From contig CP071065.1 in NCBI GenBank assembly GCA_017164015.1, positions 682,001 to 746,000 of the forward strand: DNA of 64,000 nt, given 5' to 3'. Source of the stretch: Nostoc sp. UHCC 0702 (GTDB lineage Bacteria > Cyanobacteriota > Cyanobacteriia > Cyanobacteriales > Nostocaceae). The position numbers and the translations under genes were made by a program. Below the pieces are notes generated by a model. The model was not told the DNA's origin. It saw only the letters and a program-made list of their open reading frames with translations, and did not search any database. Of this stretch, positions 17,389-26,129 are shown in pieces; position 1 is the stretch's first letter; each line of letters opens with the position of its first letter.

Positions 17389-19002
17389 ATGAATTTGTGG
17401 CAGAAGCCGATTTTAGAGAAGCTCCTCTCTAGGAGTTTTGCTATTTTTAGATGGTTAATAACTTTAGTGCTGGTATTAAATTTGGCTAGTTGCGGCGAAA
17501 AAGCTGTAAGTAAAGAAGTATCTACTGGCTATACAGAAAAACCTCAACAGATTTCTCAGCAATTTTCAGAAGTTTCCCCTCCTGATGTCATTCAAGAACT
17601 ACGCCCAGCTTTAGAAGTTTATCGACCACAAGTTACAATAGTTACGCCTAAACCTGATGAAGTCCTAGAGGAAAACACCGTTAAAGTTAACTTTCAGGTT
17701 AAAGATTTACCAATATTTAAAGACCCAGAATTACAATTAGGGCCTCATTTACATGTAATTCTCGATAATCAACCTTATGTAGCTGTTTACGACTTGAAGC
17801 AGCCGCTAGTTTTGCCAGACTTGTCTGCTGGTACTCATACCCTGCGCGTCTTTGCCTCTCGTCCTTGGCATGAAAGCTTTAAAAATGAAGGCGCTTATGC
17901 CCAGACAACATTTCACATTTTTACCAAAACTGACGACAACCAGCCGGATGCGGCTTTGCCCTTACTCACCTATAGCCGTCCCAAAGACAATTATGGTGCA
18001 GAACCAATCCTACTGGATTTTTACCTGACTAATGCTCCCCTGCGCCTTGTTGCTAAAGACAATCCCAACGATGAATTTGGTGATTGGCGCATCCGGTGTA
18101 CCATCAATGGCGAAAGCTTTGTTCTTGACAGTTGGCAAGCAATTTATCTTAAAGGCTTCAAGCCTGGTAAAAACTGGGTAAAACTGGAATTTCTAGATAA
18201 CCAAGGAAACCCTGTAAAAAATGCCTTTAACACTACTGTCAGAGTGATTAATTACCAGCCAAAGGGGAAAGACACTCTGTCGAGAATTGTCAGAGGAGAA
18301 TTGAAAGCTGAAGATGTGCGTGGCATTGTAGACCAGAATTACGTCAAGAAACCAACTATTCCACCAACCCCCACGCCTACCCCTACCACAACTCCTACTG
18401 TGGAAATTACACCACAACCACAGTCCCAGGAAGAAAAGCAGCCAATTCCTGAAATTAAAGTTCCAGAAATTCCCCAAACACAGCCAACCGAATTACCACA
18501 GCCAGAGGTAACGCCCACACCCAAAGCGACAGAATTACCAAAAAAAGTAGTTCCTGAACCAGAAAAACAGCGATTTGGCGGATTTTTTAATCGTTCCCGT
18601 CCTAGTGTCGAACCATCACCTAGCACACCAGAAACTACACCAGAACTAACACCTGCGACAGAATTACCACAAAAAGTAGTTCCTGAACCAAAGATTATTG
18701 AATCTCCTACACCAGAGCCGGTTACACCGCTACCAGAAACTACGCCAGAAGTACAACCAGAGGTGACACCCACGCCTGAAGCGACAGAATTACCAAAAAC
18801 AGTAGTTCCTGAACCTAAAAAACAAAGATTTAGCGGATTTTTTAACCGTTCCCGTCCCACTGTTCAACCATCACCAAGCTTACCCCCCACGCTACCAGAG
18901 ATTATCGAGTCTCCTGCACCAGAAGCACAACCAGAGGTAACACCAACACCTGAAGCAACTGAGTTACCAAAAACAGGAGTTCCTGAAGTTGAAAAACAAT
19001 GA
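17389..19002 (+). CDS. Conserved cyanobacterial lipoprotein with Pro/Thr-rich repeat tail
   Basis: The N-terminus has a membrane signal ending in the lipobox LASC, so the protein should be lipidated and face the periplasm or lumen. Residues about 70-300 form an uncharacterised domain with two similar halves, each with VTIVTPKPDEVL- or RPKDNYG-like openings and beta-rich segments (GPHLHVILDNQPYVAVYDL; GTHTLRVFASRPWHESF). The last 200 residues are low-complexity, with repeats of TELPK.VVPEP and two copies of RF.GFFNRSRP. No function is known. The long tail may span peptidoglycan or be a linker. It stands alone on this strand. Confidence 0.75.
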   Translation: MNLWQKPILEKLLSRSFAIFRWLITLVLVLNLASCGEKAVSKEVSTGYTEKPQQISQQFSEVSPPDVIQELRPALEVYRPQVTIVTPKPDEVLEENTVKVNFQVKDLPIFKDPELQLGPHLHVILDNQPYVAVYDLKQPLVLPDLSAGTHTLRVFASRPWHESFKNEGAYAQTTFHIFTKTDDNQPDAALPLLTYSRPKDNYGAEPILLDFYLTNAPLRLVAKDNPNDEFGDWRIRCTINGESFVLDSWQAIYLKGFKPGKNWVKLEFLDNQGNPVKNAFNTTVRVINYQPKGKDTLSRIVRGELKAEDVRGIVDQNYVKKPTIPPTPTPTPTTTPTVEITPQPQSQEEKQPIPEIKVPEIPQTQPTELPQPEVTPTPKATELPKKVVPEPEKQRFGGFFNRSRPSVEPSPSTPETTPELTPATELPQKVVPEPKIIESPTPEPVTPLPETTPEVQPEVTPTPEATELPKTVVPEPKKQRFSGFFNRSRPTVQPSPSLPPTLPEIIESPAPEAQPEVTPTPEATELPKTGVPEVEKQ

Positions 19003-19067
19003 CTCAATTGTGTTGACTGATGACTGATGACTTTCATCTGTTATCGGTTATCGGTCGTCAACTTTCA

Positions 19068-19994
19068 TTAGCTGAAGATACTCAACTTTAACTTTTGCGA
19101 TAAAGCTTCAATAAAGGCGATCGCACCTACAGGATTGCCTATACTATCCAAAGCAGGACTGTAAGTAGCGATCGCACCCTCTCCTGGTACGATTGCTAAA
19201 AGTCCACCACTAATCCCCGATTTCATCGGTAGTCCAATTCTGACAGTGTACTGGGCAGAAGCTTCGTAAAGTCCACAGGTTAACATCACGGCGTTGACAA
19301 TTTGGCGGTGCTGTGATGCCAAAAAACTGCTTTCACAAGCTAAAAGTTTTCCCAGTGAAGCTAAATCCTCAACTTGTCCAGATAAACAGCATATTTGCTC
19401 GTAAGTGTCAAGTGCTATATCAAGATTGTTAATATGTCCAGTTTCGGCTAGATAATTAGCGATCGCTTGATTAGCCGAGGAAGGCGATGAACGCACAGAA
19501 GCTAACATCACCTGGTCTAACTTGAGATGACAGCCGGCTAATTGATTCAACCATTGACAAAATAATTGAGTGCGATCGCTAGCATCCTTTCCTGGTAACT
19601 TATCTGCAAGGGCAATAGCCCCAGTATTAATCATCGGATTGCGGGGGTGTCCGCGATCGGCAATTAGTTGATCTAGAGAATTGAAGGGTGCATCAGAAGG
19701 TTTAATTCCCACCCACTGTAACACCGTTTCTGCTCCCCCATGTTCTAGCAGATAGAGAAACGAAAATGGCTTGATCACACTCATCAACGGAAACACACAA
19801 GCTGTATCTCCAAGGCTGTAATGCTTTGATTCACAGCAGATGTGAACTGCAAACCAATCAGGGTTAGCTAAAGCTAATTTGGGGATGCGATCCAGAATTC
19901 GTCCTTGTTCAGCTTGGGTTTTAGCTTGTTGTACCCAGCCTAACAACTCGGTAGTAGTTAATTTGTCAAATTTTTTCACAAAAGATTCAGCCAC
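19068..19994 (-). CDS. glsA: Glutaminase A
   Basis: GlsA hydrolyses glutamine to glutamate and ammonia. The 308-residue length is that of bacterial glutaminases, and the beta-lactamase-like active site is visible: Ser72-x-x-Lys75 in FPLMSVIKPFSFLY. Other conserved segments are RGHPRNPMINTGAI, the Tyr/Asn region around NYLAETGH, and GLPMKSGISGGLLAIVPGEG near the C-terminus. The gene is divergent from the thioredoxin/NHL gene, with about 70 bp between the chosen starts. Confidence 0.95.
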   Translation of the reverse strand: MAESFVKKFDKLTTTELLGWVQQAKTQAEQGRILDRIPKLALANPDWFAVHICCESKHYSLGDTACVFPLMSVIKPFSFLYLLEHGGAETVLQWVGIKPSDAPFNSLDQLIADRGHPRNPMINTGAIALADKLPGKDASDRTQLFCQWLNQLAGCHLKLDQVMLASVRSSPSSANQAIANYLAETGHINNLDIALDTYEQICCLSGQVEDLASLGKLLACESSFLASQHRQIVNAVMLTCGLYEASAQYTVRIGLPMKSGISGGLLAIVPGEGAIATYSPALDSIGNPVGAIAFIEALSQKLKLSIFS

Positions 19995-20063
19995 TTGAAA
20001 TTAGTTATAGTCAATAAGCATAATGCTTGCATTTTTAATTTTGAATTCTTAATTTTTAATTTT

Positions 20064-21581
20064 ATGGCTTCCCGTGTCAGAGCGCCAGAATTACCGCAAA
20101 ATTATTCTTGGTTAAATACCGATAAACCTTTATCTCTAAAGCAACTCAAAGGTAGAGTTGTAATTTTAGACTTTTGGACATACTGCTGTATCAATTGTTT
20201 GCACGTTTTACCAGATCTGAAATATTTAGAACAAAAATATAAAGATAGTCTTACTGTTATTGGTGTTCACTCTGCCAAATTTGACAACGAAAAAGAAACC
20301 GAAAACATCCGCCAAGCTATTCTCCGTTATGACATCGAACACCCAGTTTTAGTAGATAGTGGTTTTCGAGTTTGGGAAGAGTATACTGTGCGTGCTTGGC
20401 CTACTTTGATGGTCATCGACCCGGAAGGTTATGTAGTTGGCTACGTCTCTGGTGAAGGAAATCGTGACGCTTTAGATCAACTAATTCAACAATTAATTAG
20501 CCAACACCTTGAGAAAGGTACTATTAATTTTCAAGAACTTAGCTTGACTTTAGAAAAACAGCGTCAACCATTAATTACACCCTTAGCTTTTCCTGGTAAA
20601 GTCCTAGCTACCTCAACAAATTTATTCATCGCTGACTCTGGACATCATCGCTTGGTGATGAGTAACTTTGACGGCGAAATTTTGCATTTAATTGGTACGG
20701 GTAAATCTGGTTTAACTGACGGTGCTTTTAGCGAAGCACAGTTTTTTGCACCCCAAGGAATGACATTTGATGCTGAAAATCAGATTCTTTATGTTGCTGA
20801 TACAGAAAATCATGCTTTGCGGCGAGTTGATTTGCAGCATCAAGTTGTGGAAACCATCGCCGGAACTGGTGAACAAAGCCATAATATTTATCCTCATGGA
20901 GGTGTTGGTTTAGAAACTGCTTTGAATTCTCCTTGGGATTTAGTGAAAGTTGGAAATACTTTGTTTATTGCAATGGCTGGCCCGCACCAAATTTGGCAAA
21001 TGGATTTAGCAACAAGCATTATTAATACCTATGCTGGAACTGGTGCAGAAGCTTGTGTTGATGGTTCATTAACTGAGTCTGCTTTTGCACAACCTAGCGG
21101 TATCACAACCAATGGACAAGAATTATATATTGCTGATAGTGAAGTCAGTTCAATTCGTGGTGTGAAACTAGTAGAACCGCAACAAGTCAGAACTGTTTGC
21201 GGTAGTGGTGGTTTATTTGGTTTTGGTGATGTTGATGGACAAGGTGAGGATGTACGATTACAGCATTGTTTAGGAGTGGAATATGCTGAAAATTATTTGT
21301 GGGTAGCTGATACTTACAATCACAAAATTAAATTAGTTAGTCCTAGTACAGGGAATTGTCAAACAATTTTAGGCGATGGTGCTGCTGGTTTACAAGATGG
21401 TCAAGGTAAAAATAGCCGCTTTTTTGAACCTTCGGGATTGAGTGCTATTAATTCATATTTATATATTGCTGATACTAATAATCATGCTATTCGTAAAGTA
21501 GATTTGAATTCGTTTGAGGTGACGACACTACAATTTCCTAGTTTGTGTGCGCCTGATGTGTGTGTTCCGACGAATTTATAG
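20064..21581 (+). CDS. Thioredoxin-like protein with NHL-repeat propeller (NHLRC2 type)
   Basis: The N-terminal 150 residues are a thioredoxin fold with an unusual active site, WTYCCINCLHVLP (CCxxC), and the cis-Pro region RAWPTLMVID. The rest carries NHL repeats forming a beta-propeller, with recurring LYVADTENHALRRVD- and LWVADTYNHKIKLV-type blades. This is the domain order of animal NHLRC2 and its bacterial relatives, whose role is unclear. The frame is open from 19995, but the first 23 codons come from AT-rich repeated DNA; the ATG at 20064 (MASRVRAPELPQ) fits the family and gives 505 residues. Confidence 0.88.
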   Translation: MASRVRAPELPQNYSWLNTDKPLSLKQLKGRVVILDFWTYCCINCLHVLPDLKYLEQKYKDSLTVIGVHSAKFDNEKETENIRQAILRYDIEHPVLVDSGFRVWEEYTVRAWPTLMVIDPEGYVVGYVSGEGNRDALDQLIQQLISQHLEKGTINFQELSLTLEKQRQPLITPLAFPGKVLATSTNLFIADSGHHRLVMSNFDGEILHLIGTGKSGLTDGAFSEAQFFAPQGMTFDAENQILYVADTENHALRRVDLQHQVVETIAGTGEQSHNIYPHGGVGLETALNSPWDLVKVGNTLFIAMAGPHQIWQMDLATSIINTYAGTGAEACVDGSLTESAFAQPSGITTNGQELYIADSEVSSIRGVKLVEPQQVRTVCGSGGLFGFGDVDGQGEDVRLQHCLGVEYAENYLWVADTYNHKIKLVSPSTGNCQTILGDGAAGLQDGQGKNSRFFEPSGLSAINSYLYIADTNNHAIRKVDLNSFEVTTLQFPSLCAPDVCVPTNL

Positions 21582-21590
21582 AATTAATTA

Positions 21591-21653
21591 CCTCACGCAG
21601 AGGCGCAGAGACACAGAGGTTTTTTCTCAGCGCCTCTGCGTCTCTGCGTGAGA
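21591..21653. repeat. Dispersed inverted repeat, CTCACGCAGAGGCG type
   Basis: CTCACGCAGAGGCGCAGAG at the left and its near-complement ending CTCTGCGTGAG at the right enclose a T-rich loop. It lies just after the NHL gene stop and may work as a terminator. Sequences like this are common between cyanobacterial genes. Confidence 0.75.
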
Positions 21654-21785
21654 TTTGAAAGAAAAATTTTGTTGAAGTTTTAAATCAAGTACTTTCACTT
21701 AAGACATGTTAAAAATAGCAGATTAAAATAGTTAATTAGTTTAACTCATCATGCAGATAATTCATAATTTACATCGAGTAATAAG

Positions 21786-22235
21786 ATGATCGTGAATAAT
21801 AAATCTCAACTATTAGACTGTGATACAGATGTTTTGTTATTTGATAAAGATACATATATTGTTGGCAGGTTTAAAGAATTAATAACTGAACAGTTTAGAC
21901 AAAAATTTTGTACACCATTACGCGAACATCATCCAGATTATTCTGTTTCGGGTATTTTATGTAAGCTATGCATAAACGAAGTAAAATTTAAAGCTGAAGA
22001 TATTATATGGCAATCTTCTATGGAAGACATACACTGTCAAGTTTTCAGGGTTGGTTCTACAGGCTGGCAAGCAGGAAAAATTAGAATAAAAGTAAGTACA
22101 GAAATAATTAATCCATCAAATTCTAAGCATAGTGGCAATCTGAATATTAAAGTAATTTTAGAATTTTGTCCAGATGAACCTACTGAAGCTGAATCGCCTT
22201 TAGACGATATTCGTAAAATGATGCAAACAACATGA
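21786..22235 (+). CDS. KGK-domain protein
   Basis: The 149-residue protein matches the cyanobacterial KGK family: N-terminal LLDCDTDVLLFDKDTYIVGRFKE, a central WQAGKIRIKVSTEI at the position of the name-giving W-KGK-RI motif (here AGK), and the closing FCPDEPTEAESPLDDIR. The function is unknown; it is found mainly in filamentous cyanobacteria. Its stop overlaps the start of the DUF952 gene by four bases (ATGA), so the two are translated together. Confidence 0.85.
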   Translation: MIVNNKSQLLDCDTDVLLFDKDTYIVGRFKELITEQFRQKFCTPLREHHPDYSVSGILCKLCINEVKFKAEDIIWQSSMEDIHCQVFRVGSTGWQAGKIRIKVSTEIINPSNSKHSGNLNIKVILEFCPDEPTEAESPLDDIRKMMQTT

Positions 22236-22582
22236 ACACTATTCTCCACATAACTCAACGCCAACAATGGGAAGAAGCGAAATTTATCGGCAACTATTGT
22301 GCTGATTCGCTGGATACTGAAGGTTTTATCCACTGTTCTCAGTTAAGGCAATTTGTCAAAGTTGCAAATAGGTTTTTCTTTAATCAAAAAGATTTGGTAT
22401 TGCTTTTTATTGATTCTGAAAAAGTTCAAGCTGAAATTCGCTATGAAGAGGCTGAAATAGGTGAATTATTTCCTCACATTTATGGGGAGTTAAATGTTGA
22501 TGCTGTCTATCAGGTGGTTGATTTTGAATCTGGGGAAGATGGATTTTTTGAGTTGCCGCAAGAAGTTGTAGATTTAGAATAA
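22232..22582 (+). CDS. DUF952-domain protein
   Basis: The 116-residue protein has the DUF952 pattern: ILHITQRQQWEEA near the start, LDTEGFIHCSQLRQF in the centre and VYGELN-like HIYGELNVDAV near the end. DUF952 proteins resemble the ADP-ribosyl-transferase-like fold but have no assigned activity. It is coupled to the KGK gene (4-bp overlap) and followed 20 bp later by the AtzG-like gene, so it may belong to the same operon. Confidence 0.88.
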   Translation: MNTILHITQRQQWEEAKFIGNYCADSLDTEGFIHCSQLRQFVKVANRFFFNQKDLVLLFIDSEKVQAEIRYEEAEIGELFPHIYGELNVDAVYQVVDFESGEDGFFELPQEVVDLE

Positions 22583-22602
22583 CGAACCGCAAAGGAAGAG
22601 AT

Positions 22603-22791
22603 ATGGAAGGTCTGGAGTTTGAAGCAGGTGAGTATGTTGACCAAATGGCGTTGTTGTTGGATTTGCAATTAAGGGATGAATATCGGGATGGGGTGGTGGC
22701 AAATTTTGAGAGAATTAAAGCGATCGCACAATTAGTAAATTCTTTCCCTTTACCGGAAGATGTTGAAGCTGCACCTGTGTTTGAACCATGA
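22603..22791 (+). CDS. AtzG-like (DUF4089) small subunit
   Basis: This 62-residue helical protein (YVDQMALLLDLQLRDEYRDG, ending FPLPEDVEAAPVFEP) matches the DUF4089/AtzG family. AtzG binds and stabilises the amidase AtzE, which in Pseudomonas hydrolyses 1-carboxybiuret during cyanuric acid breakdown. Here it overlaps the AtzE-like gene by four bases, the expected arrangement. The C-terminal PVFEP tail is typical. Confidence 0.88.
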   Translation: MEGLEFEAGEYVDQMALLLDLQLRDEYRDGVVANFERIKAIAQLVNSFPLPEDVEAAPVFEP

Positions 22792-24152
22792 ATGATGCTG
22801 TATCAATAGCAACTGCTATACGTGAAGGTAAAGTGAGTGCGGTGCAAGTTACTCAGGACGCACTAGCACGCATAGCAGCGCGAGATGATGAACTCAACTG
22901 TTTTACGGCTGTAATTGCTGAAAAAGCTTTGGCTGATGCAGCACGAATTGATGATGAAGTAGCACAAGGTAATCACCCTGGTGTGTTGGCTGGTGTACCT
23001 TTTGCGGTAAAAAATCTCTTTGATATCGCTGGTTTAACTACTCTGGCGGGGTCGAAAATTAATGCGGAAAACCCAGCAGCTACTCAGGATGCAACAGCAG
23101 TGGCTAAGCTGAAACAAGCTGGTGCTGTGTTGGTTGGTGCTTTAAATATGGATGAGTACGCCTATGGGTTTGTGACGGAAAACTCCCATTACGGTGCTAC
23201 TCACAACCCTCATGATTTACAACGGTTGGCTGGCGGTTCTTCTGGGGGTTCGGCGGCGGCTGTTGCTGCTGGGTTGGTACCGTTGACGCTGGGTTCTGAT
23301 ACTAATGGTTCAATTCGGGTTCCAGCAGCTTTGTGTGGTGTTTTTGGTTTGAAACCAACTTACGGACGGTTATCGCGTGCTGGTGTAGCTTTATTTTCTA
23401 GCAGTTTTGACCATATTGGGCCTTTTGCTCGTTCGGTACAGGATATTGCTACGGTGTTCGATGTACTTCAAGGTGAAGACGATCGCGATCCAATTTGTAC
23501 TAAGCGTCTTCCTGAATTATGTTTACCACAATTAAATCAAGATATTTCTGGTATCAAAATTGCTATTGCTGATGATTATTTTATCACAGGTGCAGCACCG
23601 GAAGCTTTAGCAGCAGTACAACAGGTGGCGGATGCTTTGCATGTAACTGAGTATGTAACGATACCAGAAGCACAGCGCGCCCGTGCAGCAGCATTTGTAA
23701 TTACAGCTACTGAGGGGGCAAATCTGCATTTGGATAAATTGCGATCGCGTCCCCAAGATTTTGACCCCGCAACCCGCGATCGCTTTTTGGCTGGGGCGTT
23801 AATTCCTAGTAATTGGTATTTGCAAGCACAACGGTTTAGAAAATGGTATCGCGATCGCGTCCGTGAAGTGTTTCAAAATGTCGATGTAATTCTTGCCCCA
23901 ACTACACCAATTTCAGCACCAGTAATTGGTCAACAAACGATGATTTTAGATGGAGAGGAAATTCTCGTCCGTCCTCATTTAGGTTTATTCACTCAACCAT
24001 TATCTTTCATCGGTTTACCTGTTTTATCAATACCAATTCAACGCCCAGATGCCCTACCTTTAGGTGTGCAATTGATAGCTGCACCATATAATGAAGCGTT
24101 AATTTTACGAGTTGCAGCTGTGTTAGAACAACAATTCCTAATTCGTAATTAA
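22788..24152 (+). CDS. AtzE-family amidohydrolase (amidase signature)
   Basis: The 454-residue protein is an amidase-signature enzyme with the Ser-cisSer-Lys triad: Lys in PFAVKNLFDIAG, the glycine/serine block LAGGSSGGSAAAVAAG, and the nucleophile region GSDTNGSIRVPAALCG. Its closest named relatives are AtzE carboxybiuret hydrolases. Pairing with an AtzG-like subunit supports a similar role on a small amide such as carboxybiuret or a related urea derivative. Other Atz genes are absent, so a free-standing nitrogen-scavenging role is more likely than cyanuric acid breakdown. The cyanase gene 15 kb away acts on another small C-N compound, but no direct link is shown. Confidence 0.88.
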   Translation: MNDAVSIATAIREGKVSAVQVTQDALARIAARDDELNCFTAVIAEKALADAARIDDEVAQGNHPGVLAGVPFAVKNLFDIAGLTTLAGSKINAENPAATQDATAVAKLKQAGAVLVGALNMDEYAYGFVTENSHYGATHNPHDLQRLAGGSSGGSAAAVAAGLVPLTLGSDTNGSIRVPAALCGVFGLKPTYGRLSRAGVALFSSSFDHIGPFARSVQDIATVFDVLQGEDDRDPICTKRLPELCLPQLNQDISGIKIAIADDYFITGAAPEALAAVQQVADALHVTEYVTIPEAQRARAAAFVITATEGANLHLDKLRSRPQDFDPATRDRFLAGALIPSNWYLQAQRFRKWYRDRVREVFQNVDVILAPTTPISAPVIGQQTMILDGEEILVRPHLGLFTQPLSFIGLPVLSIPIQRPDALPLGVQLIAAPYNEALILRVAAVLEQQFLIRN

Positions 24153-24160
24153 TAAAGCCC

Positions 24161-24280
24161 CGGCGAATGAAATTCGCGGCTATACAAACGAAGTCCGCCT
24201 ACGCGGACTAAGGGGAAATTAAGGGTTTGAAACCCGTCTGCGCGGGTTTTGTCTATATAGAGGCGGTTTCTAACCGCCCC
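24161..24280. repeat. Four-hairpin dispersed repeat, copy 1
   Basis: Four small hairpins in fixed order: GCGAAT-GAA-ATTCGC (24163-24177), AGTCCGC-CTAC-GCGGACT (24192-24209), AACCCG/CGGGTT (24231-24248), GGCGGTT-TCT-AACCGCC (24262-24278). Between them are the conserved linkers GGCTATACAAAC and TTTTGTCTATATAG, which can partly pair with each other. Related copies are at 27734-27847 and 61237-61815. Confidence 0.85.
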
Positions 24281-24287
24281 TACTAAC

Positions 24288-25256
24288 TTACGAAAGCACT
24301 GGTTGTGCTTCTGGTTGCTTGACTTGATTTTTCAAGACGGTTGGTAATTCGCTGCTAAACGGTTCACCTTCAACCACTTGTGACCGGAAACCATCAGGGC
24401 CGACTGGAACGTCGCCAGTGATGGTAGTGCGATACAGCACACGCTCAACTTCCACATGATCCAAATCTTGGGGGGCTAAATGGGCGGTGGCGCGGTTATC
24501 CCAGAAGGCGATATCCCCGTTGTTCCAGCGGAAGCGGGTAGTGTATGCAGGTTTGGTGATCTGGTTAAAGAACAACTCCAGCAGCAAATCGCTTTCTTGA
24601 CGTGATACATCAAGAATGTGGGAGGTAAAGCCTGGGTTGACATACAACGCCCGTTCGCCTGTCTCAGGATGAACGCGCACCACCGGATGAATGGAAACCA
24701 AGGGATTAGCTGCGATGCGCTGGACGAGTTTGCTGTTGCTGGGCAGATTCAAACGCGCATTGAACCGATGTTCAGCTTTCAGCCCGTCAGCCAAGGCACG
24801 CAGAGGTGCTGACAGACCTTCATAGGCTGCTACTAAATTAGTCCACTGTGTGTCACCACCGATGCTAGGGACGTTAACCGCACGCAAAATGGACGCCGCA
24901 GGTGGGTTGACAACCGCTGTCACATCTGTATGCCAACGACTTTCGTAGCTGGAACGGCGCAGCCCGTTGCGTCGTTCGTAGCGGCTGCGGTCAATGGGGA
25001 GGATTTCTGAGAAGCCCTCAATTGGCTCATCTTCGTGGGGATGTGCATAGGTGACTTCGCCGAAACGACTCGTAAAGGCAATTTGAGCAGCATGATCGAT
25101 GTTCTGATTACGGAAGAACACGACTTTCCACTTCAATAATGCTTGACGAATTTCTTTAACTACATCATCCTCCAGAGGACGCGAAAGATCCACGCCGCTG
25201 ATTTCAGCACCGGTGAAACCAGATGTAGGCTTGACTTCAATGTGCTTGTAGCTCAT
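24288..25256 (-). CDS. TauD/TfdA-family Fe(II)/2-oxoglutarate dioxygenase
   Basis: The 322-residue protein has the family start VKPTSGFTGAEISGVDLSRPL and the iron-binding facial triad: His and Asp in RWHTDVTA, and the distal His in NRATAHLAPQD. A 2-oxoglutarate-binding Arg probably lies just after it (VLYRTTI). These enzymes hydroxylate taurine, alkyl sulfates or similar compounds to release sulfite or sulfate, so a sulfur-scavenging role is possible; the substrate is not determinable. Its base composition looks more GC-rich than its neighbours, which hints at transfer. It converges on the atzE-like gene, with a dispersed repeat between them. Confidence 0.9.
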   Translation of the reverse strand: MSYKHIEVKPTSGFTGAEISGVDLSRPLEDDVVKEIRQALLKWKVVFFRNQNIDHAAQIAFTSRFGEVTYAHPHEDEPIEGFSEILPIDRSRYERRNGLRRSSYESRWHTDVTAVVNPPAASILRAVNVPSIGGDTQWTNLVAAYEGLSAPLRALADGLKAEHRFNARLNLPSNSKLVQRIAANPLVSIHPVVRVHPETGERALYVNPGFTSHILDVSRQESDLLLELFFNQITKPAYTTRFRWNNGDIAFWDNRATAHLAPQDLDHVEVERVLYRTTITGDVPVGPDGFRSQVVEGEPFSSELPTVLKNQVKQPEAQPVLS

Positions 25257-25491
25257 GTAAATTCTCCAGAGTTAATCATAAAGCAGTGTTCACACTCGAT
25301 CGCTTGAGGGGGTGTCTTGCCATCAACTGCAAGCAACATCCCAAAGCAAGCGATCGCGGTTACAAAATATTCTACTATAACTTGATTGATTTACCGTAGT
25401 ATAAAGATACGTATTTTAAACTGCCCGAATCACCGCAGGTTGAATCTGGGTAAGTTAGCCGTCAGTAGGTCACAACCTTTTCAACAAAATT

Positions 25492-26127
25492 TTATTTGTT
25501 TAATTCTTCCTTTAATAAAAGACTAACCAACTCTGGCAATCGACTACAGCAGGGATTCGAGTGTTCATCTAGTTCATTACGTTGGATCTGTCCTGCAATC
25601 TGATCAGCACGTTGAATTGCTTGTTTAGTCAAAGGTTTTAATGGATTTGGATACAGACACATTGATTTTTCGTAGTTCGGTATATGCTTTTCAAGCAAAT
25701 TCCGCAATCTATCACCAGTAATTTCTGCAAAATGGTCTTGAAAATGAATTAAATACCAAAGTTCAAAACAAGGATTTGTAATTGCTAGCTGAATCTTTTG
25801 ACTTTTAGCTCGATTAATTGCACTTTGCCAATTTTCCAAACTTTTTTCAATATGCTCATCTCCGTCAAACACAGCCCAAGCAGTATCTTTAGAATTCCAC
25901 TGCTGGTTTTCTTTCAGCTGCGATCGTTCTTCGATGAGTCTTTCAATAATACTACGTGGATCAGTTCTACCTTGATTTTCCAATACAATAATTTTTAAAG
26001 TTGGCGATCGCAAGTCATTGCGAATGCTCTTAAAATAAATTGGTTCTGTTTTACTCCCTTCACAGGTTATTAGTATTTTTTGAGCAATATTTCTACTTGG
26101 TTGACGACGATTTAACGGTCTTGGCAC
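25492..26127 (-). CDS. rloB: RloB-like TOPRIM-type protein (AbiLii-like), second gene of a two-gene defence unit
   Basis: The 211-residue protein has an RloB layout: a basic N-terminus (RPLNRRQPSRN), ILITCEGSKTEPIYF with a conserved Glu (residue 23), and WAVFDGDEH with Asp88 and Asp90, forming a TOPRIM-like acidic site. TNPCFELWYLIHF is a further family motif. RloB proteins pair with RloA-type ATPases; the Lactococcus AbiL phage-abortive system has the same pairing. The ATPase gene ends only two bases before this start, so they are one transcriptional unit. The nuclease role is inferred from the fold. Confidence 0.85.
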   Translation of the reverse strand: MPRPLNRRQPSRNIAQKILITCEGSKTEPIYFKSIRNDLRSPTLKIIVLENQGRTDPRSIIERLIEERSQLKENQQWNSKDTAWAVFDGDEHIEKSLENWQSAINRAKSQKIQLAITNPCFELWYLIHFQDHFAEITGDRLRNLLEKHIPNYEKSMCLYPNPLKPLTKQAIQRADQIAGQIQRNELDEHSNPCCSRLPELVSLLLKEELNK

Positions 26128-26129
26128 TG

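Noticed and set aside
24161..24280. tRNA-like or riboswitch reading of the four-hairpin repeat
   Set aside because: No acceptor stem, T-loop or known riboswitch core; multiple dispersed copies at gene ends fit a repeat better.
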